From SZUA-320 sp963707875 (GTDB taxonomy: Bacteria > Gemmatimonadota > Gemmatimonadetes > Gemmatimonadales > GWC2-71-9), in contig CAVPRU010000002.1 in NCBI GenBank assembly GCA_963707875.1, positions 372,001 to 436,000 on the forward strand: a stretch of 64,000 bases of DNA, given 5' to 3'. Both the position numbers and the translations under genes were made by a program. Numbering within the stretch: position 1 is the first letter of the stretch; each line of letters begins with the position of its first letter. Under the pieces are notes generated by a model that did not search any database, was not told the DNA's origin, and saw nothing but the letters and a program-made list of their open reading frames with translations. Shown here piece after piece: positions 45,454 to 54,859 of this stretch.

Positions 45454-46080
45454 ATGCGGGGAGTCGCAGCAGGTTGGGGCACCGCCCTCGTCGGCCTCAT
45501 CCTGGTCGCTCCCCTCGCCTGTGCCGGCCCCCCCGATAGGGGGAGCACGGCAGCGGGGGCCGATCTTCCCGCCGGACCGGATCCCCAGATCGTCTTCTGG
45601 GAGTCACTCACCACGCTCTGCGACCAGGCGTTCGAGGGTCGGGTGGTCGAGAGCCAGCCACCGGACACTTCGTTTGCGGGCAAAGCGCTGATCATGCATG
45701 TGCGCGAATGCCTGCTGGGGGAGATCCGGATTCCGTTCCATGTCGGCGAGGACCGATCGCGCACCTGGGTCATCACCACCACCGAGACCGGACTTCGGCT
45801 CAAGCACGACCACCGCCATGCGGACGGGAAGGTGGACGCCATCACCCAGTATGGGGGTGATACCCAGGCCCTGGGCACCGCCTCCGTGCAGGAGTTCCAT
45901 GCCGACTCCCTGACCGCGGCCCTGGTGCCTGCCGCCGCCACCAACCTGTGGACCATCGAACTCCAGCCCGGGAAACTCTTCGCCTATGCCCTTCGGCGCG
46001 ACGGGACCGACCGGCGATTCCGAGTCGAGTTCGACCTGACCCGACCGGTCGCTTCTCCGCCGCCCCCCTGGGGTCGCTGA
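45454..46080 (+). CDS. lipoprotein of unknown function, 208 aa
   Basis: MRGVAAGWGTALVGLILVAPLACAG is a lipobox signal (LACAG). The mature part has CDQAFEGRVVESQPPDTSFA and strands such as TWVITTTETGLRLKHDHRHADG, a small mixed alpha/beta domain with paired Cys. AAGGAG lies 11 bp upstream. It follows the 77-aa gene on the same strand. No family match comes to mind. Confidence 0.65.
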   Translation: MRGVAAGWGTALVGLILVAPLACAGPPDRGSTAAGADLPAGPDPQIVFWESLTTLCDQAFEGRVVESQPPDTSFAGKALIMHVRECLLGEIRIPFHVGEDRSRTWVITTTETGLRLKHDHRHADGKVDAITQYGGDTQALGTASVQEFHADSLTAALVPAAATNLWTIELQPGKLFAYALRRDGTDRRFRVEFDLTRPVASPPPPWGR

Positions 46081-46442
46081 ATGGAGCTGCTCGAATGAGG
46101 GGGTTCGCCCAACGGTAGCCGTGGTCTTCCCAGCGTCTCTTGCGTTGTACCATGCCGTACCACCCCGAGGACACTCTGGCCCCCCCGGGTCCCGGCTCGG
46201 TCGCCCCGTTATCCCCTGTGACAGAAACGACTTAGTGACGGAAGGTTGATGGTGCTTGGAGTGTTTCCGGGCACTGGATCGGCTCTTGCAGTTTCCGACT
46301 CCGAGTTTGGGCCTTCCCGGTTTCTCTGGTTGCCCTGCCGCTAGGCCAGGACTTCCCCCGGGTATCTCGTCACTCCACTAAGTGGTTGCTCATGGGGGCC
46401 TCGATCCGGGCGTCCGCGCCCGGCGCATCTCTCACATCTCCG
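46081..46442. other. leader region of the cytochrome gene set
   Basis: About 360 bp without a gene. It must contain the promoter of the co-directional cytochrome genes. GTGACAGAAACGACTTAGTGACG (46218-46240) carries a repeated GTGAC half-site that could bind a regulator, but I see no convincing sigma-70 boxes or riboswitch fold. Confidence 0.4.
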
Positions 46443-47333
46443 ATGGCTCGGCCTGCCAAGGCCGAGGCCGAGCGTCAGAGGTCCGGGGCGCGCTTCCTCC
46501 GACTGGTGCCAGGCGGGGTGGCGCTGCTTCTGCTGGGGATCACCGCTGTCGGACTGCCGTACTACACGGCGCCGGCCGGGGTCCGGGTGCGAAGCGCCTG
46601 GCACGCCTGGCTCAAGCCGTCGGGCTATCTGGGCCAGGGCGTCGGGATTGTGGCGCTCCTGATCTTCCTCTTTCTGTGGCTCTACCCCCTGCGCAAGCGG
46701 TATCGCTGGCTGGCCTTTACCGGCGCGGTCGGCAAGTGGCTCGACGTCCACGTGGCCGCGGCGCTGTTGATGCCGTTGCTGGTGGGGCTCCACGCCGGCT
46801 GGCGATTTGAGGGGCTGATCGGGCTGGGGTACCTCGCGATCCTGATCGTCTGTGCCAGTGGAGTCGTGGGTCGCTACATCTACTCCCGGATTCCCCGGAG
46901 CCGGACCGGCGTGGAGCTCGATATGAGCGAGGTCGGCGCCGAGCGCCGAGCCCTGCTCACCGAGATTTCCGCCGCCACTCGGTTGACCCCGGATGTGATC
47001 GAAGCCCGACTGGAAACGGCCCCGAGCGCCGATGGGACCGCCGGCCTGCTGGCGACCTTCGGGGGGCTGATTCGGGACGATTTTGCCCGTTGGCGCGCGG
47101 TGCGCCGGTTCAGCCGGGAAGTGCGGCAGCTCGATAGCCAGACGCTCAAGCGGGTCGCCCGGCTGGCTCGGCGCGAGGCCGCCCTGGGCCAGCAGGCCAG
47201 GATGCTCGCCGCGACCCAGCGGGTCTTCCGGTTCTGGCACGTGGCGCACCGGCCGGTGGCCATCACCGCGCTGGTGGCGGTCCTGGTCCATGTGGTGGTC
47301 GTGGTCGCGCTCGGCGCCTCCTGGTTCTGGTAA
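46443..47333 (+). CDS. b-type-cytochrome-like membrane protein
   Basis: A 296-residue protein (ATG 46443; ATG 46392 is a possible longer start). It has four or five membrane helices. H103 and H117 (LDVHVAAALLMPLLVGLHAG) and H269 and H283 (AHRPVAITALVAVLVHVVVV) are each 14 residues apart, the spacing that places two hemes across a four-helix bundle in cytochrome b and NarI-like proteins. A soluble helical insert lies between the helix pairs. It would pass electrons between the quinone pool and the Fe-S/cytochrome partners encoded next. Confidence 0.72.
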   Translation: MARPAKAEAERQRSGARFLRLVPGGVALLLLGITAVGLPYYTAPAGVRVRSAWHAWLKPSGYLGQGVGIVALLIFLFLWLYPLRKRYRWLAFTGAVGKWLDVHVAAALLMPLLVGLHAGWRFEGLIGLGYLAILIVCASGVVGRYIYSRIPRSRTGVELDMSEVGAERRALLTEISAATRLTPDVIEARLETAPSADGTAGLLATFGGLIRDDFARWRAVRRFSREVRQLDSQTLKRVARLARREAALGQQARMLAATQRVFRFWHVAHRPVAITALVAVLVHVVVVVALGASWFW

Positions 47334-47339
47334 CCCGCC

Positions 47340-48776
47340 ATGGGCATGCTCTTCACGTCGCTCGGGTTTCTGGCCCTTACGGGCCTGTTCATCGCTCACC
47401 ACCTGCGGGCGACGGGCGGGCAGGGCACCTCGGCGGCTCACCCCTCGCAGCCCTGTCCCAGGTGTCGCACTCCGGTGCCCGCCGACGCCCGGCTCTGCCC
47501 GAAGTGCGGGGTGCCCCAACAGCTGTATGAGGTGGTGGCGGCTCCCGCCGTCACCGGTTCGGACGGCGATGGCGGTCAGTTGCACGCGGTGGTGCGGGCC
47601 GACCTCTGCGTCGGGTGTGGCACCTGTGCGGACGCGTGCCCGGAGGTCGGGGCGTTGTCGCTCCGCGGCAAGCTGGCGGTGGTGGACAAGGAACACTGCA
47701 CCGGCCATGGTCAGTGCGCCGAAGCGTGTCCGGTGGGCGCCATCGTGCTGACGACCGGAGCCGCGGTCCACCGGGTGGAAGTTCCGGACCTTGGTTCGGA
47801 TTTCCAGACCAACGTCCCCGGGCTGTACGTCGTGGGCGAACTGGGCGGTCGCGGACTCATCAAGAACGCCGTCAACGAGGGCAAGCTGGCGATCGAGCAC
47901 ATTGCTCAGGAACTGCCGCCGGGTGAGCCGCGGGTCGATGGCGACGCCCGTGCCCTCGACGTGGTGATTGTCGGGTCCGGGCCCGCCGGCCTCAGCGCCG
48001 CCCTGGAGGCCCATCGGTCCGGGTTGCGATACGAGATCCTGGAGCAGGGAACCCTGGCTGACTCGGTCCGCAAGTACCCCAGGCACAAACTGCTGTTCGC
48101 CGAACCCCTCTCGGTCCCTCTGTACGGCGACCTCTGGATTACCGACGGATCGAAGGAGAACCTGCTCCAGGTCTGGGAGACCATCGTCGCGAAGGCCGGG
48201 CTCCATCTCCGGACCGGTCGTCGGGTCGAGCAGATCGTCCGGAGCGGTGACGTGTTCCGGGTGTCGGCGGCCGGCTACGAGTGCCATGCTCGCCGAGTGG
48301 TGCTGGCGCTGGGCCGACGAGGCACCCCCCGGCGGCTCGGCGTGCCGGGTGAGGAGTTGGCCAAGGTGGTGTTCGATGTCGCCGAGATGGAGGACTTCCG
48401 GGGACGTCGGGTGCTGGTGGTGGGGGGAGGGGACAGCGCGATCGAGACCGCGGTCGGGCTGGCCAATCAACCGGGCACCCAGGTGCACCTGAGCTATCGG
48501 GGAAGCGATTTCGTCCGGGCCAAGGAGCGGAACCAGGCCAAGCTCCAGGCCGTGGTGGATGCCGGTCAAGTGCAGCTGGTCCTCTCCAGCCAGGTGCGGG
48601 AGATTCGCCCCGATGTGGTGGTGCTCGAGGTTGCCGGGGATCTGATGATCCTGCCCAACGACGACGTCATCGTCCGGGTCGGGGGGGACGCCCCCTACAC
48701 TTTCCTGCAGCGGCTCGGAATCCGGATCGTCCAGAAGGACCTCCCGCTCGCCCCCGACCAGGCCCAGGCCGGATGA
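47340..48776 (+). CDS. Fe-S / FAD NAD(P)-binding oxidoreductase
   Basis: A 478-residue protein with an N-terminal membrane anchor (4-20) and a zinc ribbon (C39/C42...C53/C56). Ferredoxin-type cluster motifs follow at C90-C93-C96-C100 (CVGCGTCADACP) and C120-H123-C126-C130 (CTGHGQCAEACP, one Cys replaced by His). The C-terminal part is a thioredoxin-reductase-like flavoprotein with VVIVGSGPAGLSA at 208-220 and VLVVGGGDSAIET near 358. It follows the membrane cytochrome by 6 bp. It probably couples NAD(P)H or quinol oxidation to the multiheme proteins. Confidence 0.85.
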   Translation: MGMLFTSLGFLALTGLFIAHHLRATGGQGTSAAHPSQPCPRCRTPVPADARLCPKCGVPQQLYEVVAAPAVTGSDGDGGQLHAVVRADLCVGCGTCADACPEVGALSLRGKLAVVDKEHCTGHGQCAEACPVGAIVLTTGAAVHRVEVPDLGSDFQTNVPGLYVVGELGGRGLIKNAVNEGKLAIEHIAQELPPGEPRVDGDARALDVVIVGSGPAGLSAALEAHRSGLRYEILEQGTLADSVRKYPRHKLLFAEPLSVPLYGDLWITDGSKENLLQVWETIVAKAGLHLRTGRRVEQIVRSGDVFRVSAAGYECHARRVVLALGRRGTPRRLGVPGEELAKVVFDVAEMEDFRGRRVLVVGGGDSAIETAVGLANQPGTQVHLSYRGSDFVRAKERNQAKLQAVVDAGQVQLVLSSQVREIRPDVVVLEVAGDLMILPNDDVIVRVGGDAPYTFLQRLGIRIVQKDLPLAPDQAQAG

Positions 48777-48789
48777 CCCACTCCCGACC

Positions 48790-50670
48790 ATGCGACCGGA
48801 ACTCCGGCTCCTCGCGGTGATCGGCGTGCTCACCCTGGCACTTGCTGACCGGGGGAGGGCGCAGATCTCGCCCGGCCCCCTGGCCCGTCCCCATCAAGCT
48901 CTTGAAGGGGGGCTGCAGTGTCTTCGGTGCCACCCGGTGGGGCGCAAGGACGCCATGGACGCCGCCTGTCAGGACTGTCACCGGGAAATCGGCTGGCTCA
49001 AGGCCGAGCGTCGCGGGCTGCATGCCCGGGAAGCCGGCGCGCGCTGTTCCAGCTGTCATCCGGACCACGCGGGCACCGACTTCCGGCTGGTCGAGTGGAC
49101 CGCCGACAGCATTACCCGCTTCGATCATCGTCGGGCAGGATATCTGCTTGACGGCGCCCACCGGGAGGTCAAGTGCGAGGGGTGCCACCGACAGGCCAAT
49201 CGGGTTGGACCGGCTGCCCGGATGGCGCCGGCCGGGACCAAGCCAGTGTGGTGGACCGGACTGGAGACCAGCTGCGCCTCATGCCACGAAGACGTCCACC
49301 GGGGCGGGGTCGAGGGCGCCTGCGTGGATTGCCACACCACCGGGGCCTGGGCCCCGGCCCCCCGGTTCGATCACGCCCGCACCGACTATCCCCTGACGGG
49401 ACGCCACCAGAAGGTGGCCTGTCGTCAGTGCCACGCGGTCAGCGCGGACCCGGTGGCGGCGGCGCGGGGTGACCTCAACCCGGTCTTCGCCCGGCTCCAG
49501 TTTGCCGAGTGCTCCGGGTGTCATCGCGACTCCCACCAGGGGCGGCTCGGGTCTGCCTGTGCCGACTGCCATGTCACCACGGGATTCGCCGAACGGCCCG
49601 CGGGGGGCTTCGATCACGCGCGAACCCGCTACCCGCTCGAGGGCCGCCATCGGTCGGTGGGCTGTGCCGCGTGTCACGGCACCGGCAACCGGCGTCCCAA
49701 CCCCGAGTTCACCAGCTGCGCCTCCTGTCACCGCGACGCCCATGACAGCGCGGCCACCGTGCCCGCCCGGGTCCGCGACTGCGCGGCCTGTCACGGGCTG
49801 GCGGGATTCAAGTCGTCGAGCTTCACGCCGGCCAGGCACAGCCAGTCGCGCTGTCAGGATTGCCACGTCGAGAGTCACGCGAGCCAGCTGGGCCGGATCG
49901 AGGGAACGGATGGGTGCCAGTCATGTCATCTGGTCAGCAAATGGGCAGAGACGGCCTACCCTCCCACCCGGCATGACGGCTACGGCCTGCCGCTCGAGGG
50001 GCGCCACGCGGAGGTGACCTGTGGGGCATGTCATGGGCCGTCGCGCCCGGATCTTCCCCCGCTGACCGGGGTCGATTCGCTCGGCCCGGCCGGGGTCCGG
50101 TTCCGGCTTGGCACCTCGGACTGTGTCAGTTGCCATTCCGATCCGCACCTGGGCCGGTTTGTCGACTCGTGCAAGGACTGCCACAACGCGAGTGCGTTCC
50201 GGCCCTCGACCATGGATCTCGTCTCCCATGGCACCCGGACCTACCCGCTCGAAGGCGCCCACCGTGCCGTCCCCTGTGTCGCCTGTCACGACGGGCTGGC
50301 GCGGCCCCCGGCCGGCGCGGCGCTCCTGCTTGCGGCGGTGCAACCGGCCCCGCTCGATCTCCGGACCGGACCGACCGGCTGCGCGGCCTGTCACCAGGAT
50401 TCGCACGCCGGGCAGTTTGCGGCCCGGGAGGGCGGCCGCTGTGACCGGTGCCACAGCGCGGAACGGTTTGCACCGGCCGATCGGTTCGATCACGGCCGGG
50501 ACGCGGCGTTCTCGCTGGAGGGTGGTCACGCCACCGTGGCGTGCAGCGGGTGTCACCTCAGCAGCAGCGAGGGCGGCCGGCTTCTGGTGCGGTACCGGCC
50601 CACCCCGCGCAACTGTGAGAGCTGTCATCCCGCCCGCCCGCCTGCCGTCTGGATCCGGGGGCCTCGATGA
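48790..50670 (+). CDS. 22-heme c-type cytochrome (cytochrome c3-like)
   Basis: A 626-residue exported protein (signal MRPELRLLAVIGVLTLALAD). I count 22 CXXCH heme-binding motifs, from CLRCH near 44 to CESCH near 610, with extra His in FDHxxTxYPLxGxH segments for distal ligation. The spacing and the FDH/YPL/GxH sequence resemble doubled units of the neighbouring 34-heme protein. It likely sits in the periplasm and relays electrons from the inner-membrane oxidoreductase. Its stop overlaps the next start (ATGA). Confidence 0.92.
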   Translation: MRPELRLLAVIGVLTLALADRGRAQISPGPLARPHQALEGGLQCLRCHPVGRKDAMDAACQDCHREIGWLKAERRGLHAREAGARCSSCHPDHAGTDFRLVEWTADSITRFDHRRAGYLLDGAHREVKCEGCHRQANRVGPAARMAPAGTKPVWWTGLETSCASCHEDVHRGGVEGACVDCHTTGAWAPAPRFDHARTDYPLTGRHQKVACRQCHAVSADPVAAARGDLNPVFARLQFAECSGCHRDSHQGRLGSACADCHVTTGFAERPAGGFDHARTRYPLEGRHRSVGCAACHGTGNRRPNPEFTSCASCHRDAHDSAATVPARVRDCAACHGLAGFKSSSFTPARHSQSRCQDCHVESHASQLGRIEGTDGCQSCHLVSKWAETAYPPTRHDGYGLPLEGRHAEVTCGACHGPSRPDLPPLTGVDSLGPAGVRFRLGTSDCVSCHSDPHLGRFVDSCKDCHNASAFRPSTMDLVSHGTRTYPLEGAHRAVPCVACHDGLARPPAGAALLLAAVQPAPLDLRTGPTGCAACHQDSHAGQFAAREGGRCDRCHSAERFAPADRFDHGRDAAFSLEGGHATVACSGCHLSSSEGGRLLVRYRPTPRNCESCHPARPPAVWIRGPR

Positions 50671-53267
50671 AGCGGCTCCCTGGGGTCTCGATGAGACGGC
50701 TGGTGGTCGGGTGGCTCCTGTTCCTGGCCGGAGGGGTGACGGGGCTGATGGCGCAGGACCCGACCGCCAGCCCACACGGCCGGCTGGAGGCTCCCTGTGC
50801 CGACTGTCACCAGCCATCGGGATGGAAGCCGGCGCAGATCTCCAGCCGGTTCGATCACGGTCGCTTCGAGTTTCCGCTGGAAGGGGCCCATGTCCGGGCG
50901 CCCTGCCTTTCCTGTCACCAGTCGCTGGATTTTGCCGGGGCGCAGCCGACCTGCGCCAGCTGTCACCGGGACGTGCATCAGGGAGAACTCGGGGTCACCT
51001 GCGGCCGGTGTCACACCGCCCGGAGCTTTGCCGATCAGGCGCCCATGTTCCGGGCGCATCAGGAGACCCGGTTCCCGCTGGAGGGGCCGCACCTCGCGGT
51101 GGACTGCCGCAGCTGCCACACTCCGTCCTCACAGGGCGGGCTGACCTGGTTGAATCGGCCGACCACCTGCGTCGGGTGCCATCTGCCGGAGTATCGGGCC
51201 ACGAACGATCCACCCCACGTGGCCGCCGAGTTCTCGACCAGCTGCACCGAGTGTCACACCGGGGCCAGCTGGAGAGGGGCCCAGTTCGATCACGCCACCA
51301 CCGGGTACCCGCTGCTCGGTGCCCACGCCGCCGCCACCTGCGCCGACTGCCATGCCGATGGGATCTACCGAGGTCACCAGCAGAGTTGCATTGCCTGCCA
51401 CCAGGCGGACTACGACCGGGCGACGGTCCCGGACCACCGCCAGGCCGGCTTCGCGCTGGACTGCACCAGCTGCCACCCCAATGGCCCGGTGGAATGGCAA
51501 GGCGCCCACTTCGATCACGACGCCACCCGGTTCCCGCTGACCGGGGCGCACATTGCGCCCAGCTGTACCACCTGTCATGTCGATGGTATCTGGCGGGGAA
51601 CGGTCTCCGCTTGCGTGGCGTGTCACCAGCCGGCGTTCGACCAGACCACCAATCCGAGTCATCCGGCGGCCCGGTTCCCGACCGACTGTACCGCCTGCCA
51701 CACCACCACCGGATGGCCGGGGGCAGGCTACGACCACTCGATCACCCAGTTCCCGCTGACCGGGGCCCATCGGGCGGTCACCTGTCGAGACTGCCACGCT
51801 GACGGGGTCTTCCAGGGAAAACCGGCCGCCTGTATCAGTTGTCACCAGGCGGACTACGACCGGACCACGGTGCCCAACCACCGGGCCAGCGGCTTCCCAC
51901 CGGACTGCACCCAGTGCCACAGCACGGTCGACTTCCGGGGCGCCAGTTTCAACCACGATGCGACCCAGTTCCCGCTGACCGGACTCCATCGGGCGGAGAC
52001 CTGTCTGGCCTGTCACGGCGACGGCGTGTACCGCGGCAAGCCGACCACCTGCGTCAGTTGTCACCTGCCGTCCTATGACCAGTCCGCCCGACCGCCCCAC
52101 CGATCGTTGACCTTCCCGACCGACTGCGTGCGGTGTCACACCACCGCCGGCTGGCCGGGCGCGCCCTATGACCACTCGACCACCCAGTTCCCGCTCACCG
52201 GGGCCCATGGTGCCGTGAGCTGTCAGGATTGCCACGCGAACGGGGTGTACCGGGGGAAGCCGACCGCCTGCGTCAGCTGCCACCAGCCCGACTACGATCG
52301 CACGGTGGCGCCGAATCACCGGACCAGCGGATTCCCGACCGACTGTGCCCAGTGCCACACGACCACCGGCTGGCCGGGGGCCACCTTCAACCACGATGCG
52401 ACCCCGTTCCCGCTGACCGGATCGCACCGGGCGGTGGTCTGTCAGGACTGCCATGTCGGTGGGATATTCCGGGGGACACGGGCCGCCTGTGCCAGCTGCC
52501 ATCAGCCCGACTACGATCGGACCGCGGCACCAAACCACCGGACCAGCGGATTCCCGACCGACTGTGCCCAGTGCCACACCACCACCGGCTGGCCGGGGGC
52601 CACCTTCAACCACGATGCCACCACCTTCCCGCTGACCGGGTCGCACCGGGCGGTGATCTGTCAGGACTGCCATGTCGGTGGGATATTCCGGGGGACGCCG
52701 ACCACCTGCGTCAGCTGCCACCAGACCCACTACGACCAGACGGTCGAGCCGCCACACCGATCGCTGGCGTTCCCGACCGATTGCCAGCGGTGCCACACCA
52801 CGGCGGGCTGGCCAGGGGCGCCCTATGACCACTCGGCGACCCGGTTCCCGCTCACCGGTGCCCACGTTGCAGCGAGTTGCCAATCGTGTCATGCAGACCG
52901 GGTGTACACCGGCAAGTCCACGGCGTGTGCCTCGTGCCACCAGCGGGACTATGACACCGCCACCGATCCGAACCACCGGACCGCGATGTTCCCGACCGAC
53001 TGCCAGACCTGTCACGTTACCAGCACCTGGCTGGGGGCTCGTTTTGACCACGACGGACCCTGGTTCCCGATCTACTCCGGGAAGCACCGCAACCGGTGGA
53101 CCAGTTGTACCGACTGCCACACCAACAGCGCCAACTACACCGTGTTCACCTGCCTGACCTGCCATGAGCACAATCAGCAGAAGATGGATGACAAGCACAA
53201 AGGGAGGACTGGGTACAGCTACACCAGCCAGGCCTGCATCACCTGCCATCCCAGGGGGTCCAAGTGA
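50667..53267 (+). CDS. 34-heme c-type cytochrome built of 73-residue triheme repeats
   Basis: An 866-residue exported protein (signal MRRLVVGWLLFLAGGVTGLMA). It carries 34 CXXCH motifs. From residue 168 to about 824 there are nine tandem units of exactly 73 residues, each with three CXXCH and three further conserved His (PNH, N/D-H-D/S, G-x-H), enough for bis-His ligation of every heme. A heme about every 24 residues over a long rod suggests a conductive filament or long periplasmic wire. It is translationally coupled to the 22-heme gene and to the barrel gene behind it. Confidence 0.93.
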   Translation: MKRLPGVSMRRLVVGWLLFLAGGVTGLMAQDPTASPHGRLEAPCADCHQPSGWKPAQISSRFDHGRFEFPLEGAHVRAPCLSCHQSLDFAGAQPTCASCHRDVHQGELGVTCGRCHTARSFADQAPMFRAHQETRFPLEGPHLAVDCRSCHTPSSQGGLTWLNRPTTCVGCHLPEYRATNDPPHVAAEFSTSCTECHTGASWRGAQFDHATTGYPLLGAHAAATCADCHADGIYRGHQQSCIACHQADYDRATVPDHRQAGFALDCTSCHPNGPVEWQGAHFDHDATRFPLTGAHIAPSCTTCHVDGIWRGTVSACVACHQPAFDQTTNPSHPAARFPTDCTACHTTTGWPGAGYDHSITQFPLTGAHRAVTCRDCHADGVFQGKPAACISCHQADYDRTTVPNHRASGFPPDCTQCHSTVDFRGASFNHDATQFPLTGLHRAETCLACHGDGVYRGKPTTCVSCHLPSYDQSARPPHRSLTFPTDCVRCHTTAGWPGAPYDHSTTQFPLTGAHGAVSCQDCHANGVYRGKPTACVSCHQPDYDRTVAPNHRTSGFPTDCAQCHTTTGWPGATFNHDATPFPLTGSHRAVVCQDCHVGGIFRGTRAACASCHQPDYDRTAAPNHRTSGFPTDCAQCHTTTGWPGATFNHDATTFPLTGSHRAVICQDCHVGGIFRGTPTTCVSCHQTHYDQTVEPPHRSLAFPTDCQRCHTTAGWPGAPYDHSATRFPLTGAHVAASCQSCHADRVYTGKSTACASCHQRDYDTATDPNHRTAMFPTDCQTCHVTSTWLGARFDHDGPWFPIYSGKHRNRWTSCTDCHTNSANYTVFTCLTCHEHNQQKMDDKHKGRTGYSYTSQACITCHPRGSK
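51168..53138 (+). repeat. nine-unit coding tandem repeat, 219-bp period
   Basis: Units begin at residues 168, 241, 314, 387, 460, 533, 606, 679 and 752 of the 34-heme cytochrome. Units 7 and 8 are nearly identical in DNA, indicating recent duplication or conversion. Unequal exchange could change heme number between strains. Confidence 0.9.
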
Positions 53268-54859
53268 GATGGGGGATGGCTCACTTCGCCCTGCTGACGG
53301 TGGCGATGCTATTCGTGGGAACCCCGGGATGGGCACTCGCCAGACAGCAACCGGTCGCGCCGGCCGGAGGGCGGATCACCTATCTGACCTCCAGCACCGG
53401 GTACGTCGATGTTGGCCGGGAGGAGGGCTTGGAAGAGGGGATGGTGGTGGAAGTGGTGCGGGCAGGGCGGGGGATCGGCAGCATGAAAGTCAGTTATCTC
53501 GCGTCGCACCGGGCGTCGGGGGCGATCCTCCGGGCGGATTCGACCCTGGTGGTGGGCGACAGCATCGCGTTCACCCCGATCGTCCTCCGGGGACGTGGCG
53601 GGCCCGGGGTGGCTCCCGTCGCCAGTCGCCCGACCCGGTCCACCCGCTCTTCGGCCGCTGGTCACCTGCGAGGTCGCCTCGGTCTCCGCTATCTGCTGGT
53701 CCAGCCCATCGGGGGTGCCGGCTACCGCCAGCCGGCGGCGGACCTCCGCCTCGAGGGCGTCGGGCTCGGGGGTTCCCCGGCGGGCGTTCTGGTGGACGTG
53801 AGGGCTCGGCAGACCCTCCGGAAGCGCGAAGACGGCACCACGGTGAAGGAGGTCCAGACCACGGTGTATCAGGCGGCGGTGTCGCTCCGGGCCAACGGAG
53901 GCCCGCAATTGACGGTGGGTCGGCAGTACCTCCCCACGGTCAGTTCGGTGTCGCTGTTCGACGGGGCCATGGTGGGGCTCCAGCGGTCACGGATCGGGGC
54001 TGGCGCGTTCATCGGGTCGGAGCCGGACCCGCGGTCGATGGGTTACTCCACCGACATTCGGAGCTACGGGCTGTTTGTGGAGGGTCGCAATGCCCCGGGA
54101 GCCACGACCCGCTGGTCCCTGGCCGGTGGGGCGGTCGGGTCGTACGCTCCCGGGGCCATCAATCGGGAGTTCGGATTCCTCCAGGCGTCGTTGAGCAGTC
54201 CAACCGTCAGCATCTTTGCGGCTCAGGAACTGGATCTCAACCGAACCTGGAAAGCCGAGGCCGGCGAGCCCTCGGTGACGTGGACCAGCACGTTTGCCAC
54301 GGTCCAGGTTCGGCCGGCGGAGTGGATGACACTGCAGGGCGGAGTGGACAACCGGCGCAGCGTCAGGCTCTATCGGGATCTGATCGATCCCGAGACCGAG
54401 TTCGACGACTCGTTCCGCCAGGGCATCTGGGGCGGGACCTCGTTCCAGTTTGGCAAGCACACCCGGGTGGGAGGTGACGCCCGTCGCACCCTGGGCGGGG
54501 CCGGCACTGCCAGCCACACCTCCTCGTTGAACGGCTACGCCACGGTCGATCGCCTGACGCCGCTCAGGCTCAGCCTGCGGGGGCGGGTCAATCGCTACCA
54601 GGCGGTCGAACGGAGCGGGTCCCTGCAAAGCCTCGGAGTGACCGCGCGCCCCACCTCGTGGCTTGGCCTCGGGGTCACCGGCGGACGGCGCCAGGAGTCG
54701 GGGACGGTCGCGCCCGAGGGGCGGAGCATGAACTGGTATGCCGTGGATCTGGATGCCGGTCTGGGCCGTTCGGTGTACTTTCTCTTCTCCGGCTCACGGG
54801 AGCGCGGGTCACTCGCTGCCGGCGACCAGGTCTTTGTCAGCCTGAGCTATCGGTTCTGA
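53264..54859 (+). CDS. outer-membrane beta-barrel protein of the cytochrome conduit
   Basis: A 531-residue protein starting GTG 53264, overlapping the cytochrome stop by 4 nt (ATG 53276 is the alternative). A signal peptide (FALLTVAMLFVGTPGWALA) is followed by a small N-terminal domain (TSSTGYVDVGREEGLEEGM), then about 20 alternating amphipathic strands ending FVSLSYRF with terminal Phe. Its role resembles MtrB/PioB/OmbB porins that sheath multiheme cytochromes across the outer membrane. It is not closely similar to MtrB by eye, so homology is not claimed. Confidence 0.75.
   Translation: MRWGMAHFALLTVAMLFVGTPGWALARQQPVAPAGGRITYLTSSTGYVDVGREEGLEEGMVVEVVRAGRGIGSMKVSYLASHRASGAILRADSTLVVGDSIAFTPIVLRGRGGPGVAPVASRPTRSTRSSAAGHLRGRLGLRYLLVQPIGGAGYRQPAADLRLEGVGLGGSPAGVLVDVRARQTLRKREDGTTVKEVQTTVYQAAVSLRANGGPQLTVGRQYLPTVSSVSLFDGAMVGLQRSRIGAGAFIGSEPDPRSMGYSTDIRSYGLFVEGRNAPGATTRWSLAGGAVGSYAPGAINREFGFLQASLSSPTVSIFAAQELDLNRTWKAEAGEPSVTWTSTFATVQVRPAEWMTLQGGVDNRRSVRLYRDLIDPETEFDDSFRQGIWGGTSFQFGKHTRVGGDARRTLGGAGTASHTSSLNGYATVDRLTPLRLSLRGRVNRYQAVERSGSLQSLGVTARPTSWLGLGVTGGRRQESGTVAPEGRSMNWYAVDLDAGLGRSVYFLFSGSRERGSLAAGDQVFVSLSYRF

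Noticed and set aside
46341..48833. 830-codon open frame on the minus strand over the membrane cytochrome and oxidoreductase genes
   Set aside because: It is a GC-rich antisense shadow, Gly/Pro/His/Asp-rich without domains, while the plus strand encodes clear Fe-S/FAD motifs.
51168..53138. CRISPR-like or satellite array
   Set aside because: The 219-bp repeats are in frame and encode triheme units; there are no spacers.
51129..53336. 735-codon minus-strand open frame opposite the 34-heme cytochrome
   Set aside because: Its repetitive composition mirrors the 219-bp coding repeat on the plus strand; there is no start context or family resemblance.
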